A stretch of DNA of 64,000 nt from Peribacillus frigoritolerans (GTDB lineage Bacteria; Bacillota; Bacilli; Bacillales; DSM-1321): assembly GCA_030562215.1 (NCBI GenBank), contig JAUPFL010000002.1, positions 930,001-994,000 on the forward strand, written 5' to 3'. Shown piece after piece: positions 59,189-64,000 of the stretch. Numbering within the stretch: the first letter of the stretch is position 1; every line of letters begins with the position of its first letter. The position numbers and the translations under genes were made by a program. Below the pieces are notes generated by a model. It was not told the DNA's origin and ran no database searches. It saw only the letters and a program-made list of their open reading frames with translations.

Positions 59189-60183
59189 ATGAAAAAGAAA
59201 TTATATTCAACTGCAGCTATGACATTGGTCGCAGGTTTATTATTGGCTGGGTGTGGAAATGAAAAGGAAAAAGATGCGGCAAAGGATGAAAGCGGAAAGG
59301 ATACATTAAACATTGGGGTAACACAAATCGTTCAGCATGATTCCCTGGATCAAGCATACGAAGGCTTCCAGGCGGCGTTGAAGGATGGTGACATCAATGC
59401 GAAATATGATCTTCAAATTGCACAGGGTGACCAAAACAACAGTCAAACGATTGCCAATAACTTCGTTGGGGATAAAGTGGATCTGATATTTGCGAATTCG
59501 ACTCCTAGTGCCCTAAGTGCTTTAAATGCGACCAAGGATATTCCGATCGTCTTTACATCGGTTACCGATCCTGTAGCGGGGAGCTTGTCACTTCATTGGA
59601 AAAACCAGGCGGAAATGTGACGGGTACGACGGATTCCCATCCTGAAGCCATTGCAAAGTCAATGAAATTCCTAGCGGAAGAGCTTGGCGCCAAGACGATT
59701 GGAACGGTTTATAACACAGGGGAGCAAAATTCAGTCGTCCAAATAAAAAATGTGAAAGCGGAAGCGAAAAAAGCTGGATTGAAAGTCGTGGAAGCATCCG
59801 TCTCGACTTCAGCGGATGTTAAACAAGCAACGGAATCATTAATCGGAAAAGCGGATGCTTTCTATATCATTACTGATAATACGGTTGTCTCGGCACTGGA
59901 ATCGGTCATTTCCGTGGCGAAAGATCAAGATATCCCATTGTTTGTCGGCGAGCTTGATTCCGTAAATGCCGGCGGTTTTGCAGCATATGGCTTCAGTTAC
60001 TATGATATTGGTTATGAAGCGGGGCAAAAAGCGGTTGAAATCCTGAAGGATGGTAAAAAACCTGGAGATATCCCGGTTCAATATCCACAAAAACTGAAAT
60101 TGGTCATCAATGAAAAAGCAGCAAAAGATATGGGTGTTGAAATAAAAGAAGAATGGAAAGCAGATGCTGAGTTTGTAAAATAA
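59189..60183 (+). CDS. TrpX-family ABC transporter substrate-binding lipoprotein (one frameshift)
   Basis: PF04392-type binding protein. Lipobox LLAGC (Cys near 22), then LNIGVTQIVQHDSLDQAYEG, ANSTPSALSALNATKDIP, FTSVTDPVAG; break in ggggag at 59578-59581; then ELVTSLEKPGGNVTGTTD and DAFYIITDNTVVSALESV. About 331 residues. The family includes predicted tryptophan/tyrosine importers, but the substrate cannot be read from the sequence. Confidence 0.88.
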
Positions 60184-60215
60184 ACTCTGCTTTTGTTCGG
60201 GGAAGGAAGAAAAAA

Positions 60216-61245
60216 ATGTTCTCAGCCTTATTCAACTCTTTTGAGTCGGGAATGATTTATGCGATCATGGCACTTGGTGTCTATTTAACATTCAGGATTC
60301 TCGACTTCCCGGATATGACAGTGGAAGGCAGTTTTGTGACAGGGGCCTCTGTTGCCGCGATTATGATCGTTAACGGTTACTCGCCGATCGTTGCCACGTT
60401 GAGTGCCATGGTGGCAGGGTTCATCGCTGGGACGATAACGGGGTTCCTGCATACGAAAGGGAAAATCAATCCTCTCTTGGCAGGTATCTTAATGATGATT
60501 GCGCTTTACTCGATAAATTTGAGGATCATGGGTGCATCAAACATTCCGTTGCTTTCCCAAACAACCATTATCACGAATATCCAGGATGCCTGGGCTGGCA
60601 CCGGGCTGGACAATTTGTTGAATGGTCTTTTATCATTCGTGGGTCTCGGTGACAGCCTGCCAAAAACATGGGCCATATTAATCGTTATGCTTATTGTGGC
60701 TGTAGTCATCCAAGCAGGAATGTCAGCTTTTTTAAAAACGGAAATTGGTCTTGCCTTACGGGCGACTGGTGATAATGAAGCCATGGTCAAGAGTTTTTCC
60801 GCCCATACCGGCAACATGAAGATTCTCGGACTAGCAATCGGAAATGCACTTGTTGCTTTTTCGGGATCCTTGGTTGCCCAATATAACGGTTTTAGCGATA
60901 TAGGCATGGGGATTGGAATCATTGTCATCGGATTGGCATCCGTCATAATCGGTGAGGCTCTATTTGGAGCAAAAACGATTGCACGTGCGACGCTTGCGGT
61001 CATTGGAGGGCGATCATTTACCGAATCGTCGTAACCTTGGCACTTCGCGTTGAATTCCTTGAAACAGGGGATGTTAAATTAATTACGGCACTTATTGTGG
61101 TCGGGGCACTTGTCATTCCAAAAATTTCCGATAAACAAAAGGAAAAAATCGGAAGAAAAGGCGGCTTAAAGAAATACAGATGCGTCATGATGGCACTTTA
61201 CCGAAAGGGAGGGAAGAATATGCTTCGGTTAAATCAGATTTATAA
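60216..61245 (+). CDS. ABC transporter permease, TrpY/branched-chain type (two frameshifts)
   Basis: BPD_transp_2-type permease with eight or so membrane helices, MFSALFNSFESGMIYAIMALGVY at the start, DFPDMTVEGSF and LRATGDNEAMVKSF. Open to 61034; a missing G near 61005-61010 leads to IIYRIVVTLALRVEFL and a missing C near 61164 to LKEIQMRHDGTLPKGREEY and TAA at 61243-61245. Its restored end overlaps the ATPase start by 26 bp, explaining why the unrestored frame appears fused to the ATPase. Confidence 0.88.
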
Positions 61246-62014
61246 AGTGTTCAATGAGGGAACTCCAGATGAAAAGCTAGCTCTTGGAAATCTGGAATTA
61301 CAGATGACAAAAGGCGAATTTGTAACAGTCATCGGAAGTAATGGAGCAGGTAAATCGACTTTGATGAATATGATTTCCGGTAAGATTCTCCCTGATGCCG
61401 GTGAAGTCATCATCGATGGTGAAAACGTATCGGCCATTGAAGAACATGCCCGTGCAAAAATGATTGGACGCGTTTTTCAGGATCCCATGCTGGGTACGGC
61501 ACCGCATATGACGATTGAAGAAAATATGGCAATTGCCTATGGCAGAACCAATAGAAGAGGTTTAGGCTTTGGGGTGACAAAGAAACGGAAAGAACTTTTT
61601 AAAGATTGTTTGGGCACCCTTCATTTAGGCTTGGAAAACCGGATGACTGCAAAAGTGGGATTATTGTCAGGGGGGGAGCGTCAGGCACTATCATTGCTGA
61701 TGGCGACCTTCACCGATCCTAAAATCCTGCTTCTTGATGAACATACTGCAGCGCTTGATCCTTCGCGGGCAGAGCTTGTTACAAACCTGACGAAGGAAAT
61801 CGTCGAAAAGAACCAATTAACGACGTTGATGGTGACTCATAATATGCAGCAGGCAATCGATCTTGGAAATTCCCTGATCATGATGGATAAGGGTCAGATC
61901 ATTTTTGAAGCCAGAGGCGCTGAAAAGCAGAAGTTAACTGTCGAAAAACTGCTTAACGAATTCCAACGCATCAAAGGCGAAAAAATGATCAATGACCGTG
62001 CAGTGTTGATTTAA
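61220..62014 (+). CDS. ABC transporter ATPase, TrpZ-like
   Basis: 264 residues: MLRLNQIYKVFNEGTPDE, Walker A GSNGAGKS, Q-loop RVFQDPMLGT, signature LSGGERQALSL, Walker B ILLLDEHTAALDPS, switch His VTHNM. Starts at ATG 61220 with aaagggagggaag upstream; the longer in-frame reading from 61037 belongs to the permease in a shifted frame. Followed by a terminator. Confidence 0.92.
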   Translation: MLRLNQIYKVFNEGTPDEKLALGNLELQMTKGEFVTVIGSNGAGKSTLMNMISGKILPDAGEVIIDGENVSAIEEHARAKMIGRVFQDPMLGTAPHMTIEENMAIAYGRTNRRGLGFGVTKKRKELFKDCLGTLHLGLENRMTAKVGLLSGGERQALSLLMATFTDPKILLLDEHTAALDPSRAELVTNLTKEIVEKNQLTTLMVTHNMQQAIDLGNSLIMMDKGQIIFEARGAEKQKLTVEKLLNEFQRIKGEKMINDRAVLI

Positions 62015-62022
62015 GATGATGA

Positions 62023-62066
62023 AAAAGGCCCGACCCAGGTGAGATTTGGGTCAGGGCCTTTTGTTT
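62023..62066 (+). terminator. Terminator of the ABC operon
   Basis: aaaggcccgaccca/tgggtcagggccttt stem with a 9-nt loop and T run. Confidence 0.92.
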
Positions 62067-62227
62067 TGGGGTAATTAATAATATCAGGTCCTATTACTGA
62101 AGAAATGCTTTGCATAACTAAAATGGTTACCGCGGGGTGCTCATGAACGATCTTGATAAAAGATGTCAATCGCTGTCGGCTGTGCTCCATGATGAACTAT
62201 CGTTCTTTCTGTTTCCAAAAATCATTT

Positions 62228-62716
62228 TTATGAATGGCCTTTTTTCGTCTTTTTAGTGGCAGCAGCTTCTTCAGCCGCGAGGTAATAATCAAAGTGCTGA
62301 CCCGTTGGTGTTTCTAACGCTTCGATACGGGCTTCGAGTTTCTTAACGAGTTTGTGCATTTCTTCCATTTCACTTCTGTGCTGTAAAAGCTGATAGGATA
62401 CAACATCGTCCGCTTTTGTTTTCAGGCCATTTTCAAGCCTGATGACCCGTTCAAGCAGTTGATCATGTTCTTTATTCGGTTCGGAGTGTTTCTGGATGGT
62501 TGCTTTTCTAATCTTATTCTCTGAGATGCTGACCTTTTGGAGAATGATGCCCTCGTTCAGCTGATCTTGAACTTTTCTCAATAATGCAATGTCTTCATCC
62601 GAAAACTGGTAGTGGCCAAGCTGATTCCGTTCTACTTCCATGTTCAATTGGGTGACCCAGCGTTGAATCGTACTATGGGAAACATTCAGTAACCGGGCAA
62701 CTGCACTTGTATTCAT
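62228..62716 (-). CDS. racA: Chromosome-anchoring protein RacA
   Basis: Sporulation protein that tethers the chromosome to the pole through DivIVA. 162 residues: MerR-like HTH at about 1-65 (MNTSAVARLLNVSHSTIQRW; ERNQLGHYQFSDEDI), linker, coiled coil at about 95-140 with the conserved KADDVVSYQLLQHR, and a Lys/Ala-rich end. Matches my memory of RacA in both HTH and coiled coil, though it is not at the B. subtilis racA locus. A kinship with MlrA-like regulators is an alternative. Confidence 0.8.
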   Translation of the reverse strand: MNTSAVARLLNVSHSTIQRWVTQLNMEVERNQLGHYQFSDEDIALLRKVQDQLNEGIILQKVSISENKIRKATIQKHSEPNKEHDQLLERVIRLENGLKTKADDVVSYQLLQHRSEMEEMHKLVKKLEARIEALETPTGQHFDYYLAAEEAAATKKTKKGHS

Positions 62717-62978
62717 CGAGATTCCCCTTTTGGTTTTGAATTCGATAAGTATGGGGGAATTCCTTTACAGATGACAAAACATGTATTCATTCGGCAAAGA
62801 AAGTGGAATTCCTACGTAATTTGCATGAGGAGCAATCCAAGGTGAATCCCCTGTGAAGCTTTTTGCAAATTCTTTTAGAAGCAATTGTTATGGTGTGGAT
62901 GGTGGTCAATCAAGCTAAAAAGGGAAAAGTGATCCAGATGTCGAATTTACCCTAAAACATGGAAGAAGGAGGGCTAGC

Positions 62979-63410
62979 ATGAACAGGATCAACATTATAA
63001 CTTTAGGTGTCAGGGATATTACTGAATCATTAAGGTTTTACCGGGACGGGTTGGGATTCCGTACATTGATTAAAGAGGACGATCCCGCAATCGTTTTTTT
63101 TAATAATGCCGGAACGAAACTTGCTTTGTATCCTTTAGAGGAACTGGCAAAAGACATTGATGAGATAGAACCGCCTAAGAAAAATGGTTTCCCGGGTCTT
63201 ACGCTCGCTTATAATGCTAAATCGATTGAAGAAGTGGATGAAGTGATCAACAAGGCTGAAAAGTCTGGGGGAACAATCGAGAAATCACCTCAGGATGTTT
63301 TTTGGGGAGGATACAGCGGATATTTTTCAGACCCTGATGGTTACTATTGGGAGGTTGCGTATTCGAAGGATTGGAGTTTCGATGAAAATGATATCCTGAT
63401 TATAAAGTAA
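62979..63410 (+). CDS. VOC (glyoxalase/bleomycin resistance) superfamily protein
   Basis: 143 residues with two betaalphabetabetabeta modules: MNRINIITLGVRDITESLRFYRDGLGF at the start (given as INIITLGVRD and SLRFYRDGLGF) and YFSDPDGYYWEVAYS at the end. The usual N-terminal metal His is replaced (TLG), while Glu in YYWEVAY is present, so metal binding is doubtful. Substrate unknown; no operon partner. Confidence 0.82.
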   Translation: MNRINIITLGVRDITESLRFYRDGLGFRTLIKEDDPAIVFFNNAGTKLALYPLEELAKDIDEIEPPKKNGFPGLTLAYNAKSIEEVDEVINKAEKSGGTIEKSPQDVFWGGYSGYFSDPDGYYWEVAYSKDWSFDENDILIIK

Positions 63411-63460
63411 CGCTCACTTCAGAAGGTTTACCCTTTATAAGATGTCTGGATCATAAAAAG

Positions 63461-63507
63461 GGCTGTTGCCTGGCCATTGCCGTAGGAGTGGCCAGGCACA
63501 ACAGCCG
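63461..63507 (-). terminator. Terminator of proI
   Basis: ggctgttgcctggcca/tggccaggcacaacagcc, long stem with one bulge; on the minus strand it is followed by ctttttatg. Confidence 0.88.
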
Positions 63508-63522
63508 GTCATCATCTTGCGG

Positions 63523-64000
63523 CTACTGCGAAACTACATATTTGGCTAGTTCTTTACTTATTTGATTGCCCATTCGCTTTGATTGCTCTGTCGCTTCTTG
63601 TACACAGGCAATGAATGCATCTTCCACTTGATGTGCTTGTAGTGCTTTCAGACCTGCTTCAGTCGTTCCGCCTGGTGAAGTTACTTCCTTTCTTAGTACG
63701 GCAGGCGTTTTAGGTGATTTCTGTAACATGTCGGCTGCGCCCATAAGTGTCTGAAGAATCAATTGCTTAGCGGTTTCGGAATCGAGACCTATTTTTTCTG
63801 CCGATTTTTCCAATGCCTCGACCAAGTAATAAATATAAGCAGGACCGCTGCCTGATAAGCCTGTTACCGCATCTAGCTGGGTTTCATCGACCACTGCCAC
63901 CGTACCTACCGTTTCAAAAAGGGTAATCGCCGTTTGTAATTGCGAGTCTTTCGTATGACAGTTAGCCGCAAGGGCCGTTGCTGATTTTCCTACAGCTGCT
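63523..64000 (-). CDS. proI: Pyrroline-5-carboxylate reductase, C-terminal part
   Basis: Last step of proline biosynthesis (P5C to proline with NADPH). The frame is open to the window edge: AAVGKSATALAANCHTK, FETVGTVAVVDETQLDAVTGLSGSGPAYIYYLVEALE (conserved TGLSGSGPAY), and SPGGTTEAGLKAL. No start in the window. Of the B. subtilis paralogues, location after zwf-rnz fits proI (yqjO). Confidence 0.92.
   Translation of the reverse strand, partial: AAVGKSATALAANCHTKDSQLQTAITLFETVGTVAVVDETQLDAVTGLSGSGPAYIYYLVEALEKSAEKIGLDSETAKQLILQTLMGAADMLQKSPKTPAVLRKEVTSPGGTTEAGLKALQAHQVEDAFIACVQEATEQSKRMGNQISKELAKYVVSQ

Noticed and set aside
1..64000. CRISPR array, tRNA, rRNA, prophage or conjugative genes
   Set aside because: No regularly spaced repeats, no cloverleaf or rRNA sequence noticed, and no phage or transfer proteins among the frames.

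Overview
The window is a stretch of low-GC Gram-positive chromosome from an endospore-forming Bacillaceae species. The gene order follows the Bacillus subtilis spl-yqh-spoIIIA-accBC-spo0A-bkd-yqi-yqj segment almost gene for gene. Absence of ptb and buk, presence of the methylmalonyl-CoA mutase genes and the intergenic repeat family suggest a Peribacillus-like relative rather than B. subtilis itself; this is inference from gene order and protein similarity recalled from memory, with no search run.

Layout. 1-5.9 kb: end of splB, patatin-like yqhO, yqhP and yqhQ on the minus strand, yqhR, aroQ, pepP, efp. 5.9-6.6 kb: a repeat-bearing spacer where B. subtilis has yqhV. 6.6-11.8 kb: the eight-gene spoIIIA operon (mother-cell half of the forespore feeding-tube channel). 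12.4-24.6 kb: accB-accC-yqhY, nusB-folD-xseA-xseB-ispA-dxs-tlyA-ahrC-recN. 24.7-27.2 kb: spoIVB and spo0A, the latter with a recognisable sigma-H promoter and two perfect 0A boxes. 27.5-28.6 kb: a glycerophosphodiesterase and yqzF. 28.8-37.2 kb: branched-chain keto acid catabolism (bkdR, then bcd-lpdV-bkdAA-bkdAB-bkdB behind a sigma-54 promoter). 37.5-42.7 kb: methylmalonyl-CoA mutase (two subunits) and its GTPase chaperone. 42.9-48.4 kb: brxB, a pair of tandem intergenic repeats, the arginine ABC transporter artPQR, yqjA, yqjB and a tiny Prli42-type gene. 48.5-56.9 kb: mce-pccB (completing the propionyl-CoA route), a peptidase, a Y-family polymerase, gndA, and zwf on the minus strand. 57-64 kb: rnz, a phytoene/squalene-synthase-family gene, a TrpXYZ-like ABC transporter, racA, a VOC protein and the end of proI.

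Functional links: Bcd/Bkd turn valine, isoleucine and leucine into branched acyl-CoAs; isoleucine and valine end as propionyl-CoA, which PccB, Mce and MutAB can carry to succinyl-CoA. Zwf and GndA are the oxidative pentose phosphate enzymes, encoded convergently. SpoIIIA, SpoIVB, Spo0A, RacA and SplB are sporulation or spore functions.

The most striking global feature is about 40 single-base frameshifts in roughly 28 genes, most of them in short homopolymer runs and nearly all looking like one-base losses. They hit genes expected to be essential (accB, dxs, folD) and the reading frame resumes perfectly afterwards, so uncorrected homopolymer sequencing error is far more likely than real gene decay. 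Coordinates for these genes span the restored gene. I found no CRISPR array, transposase, phage genes, rRNA or tRNA, and no clear evidence of an undescribed multi-gene system.
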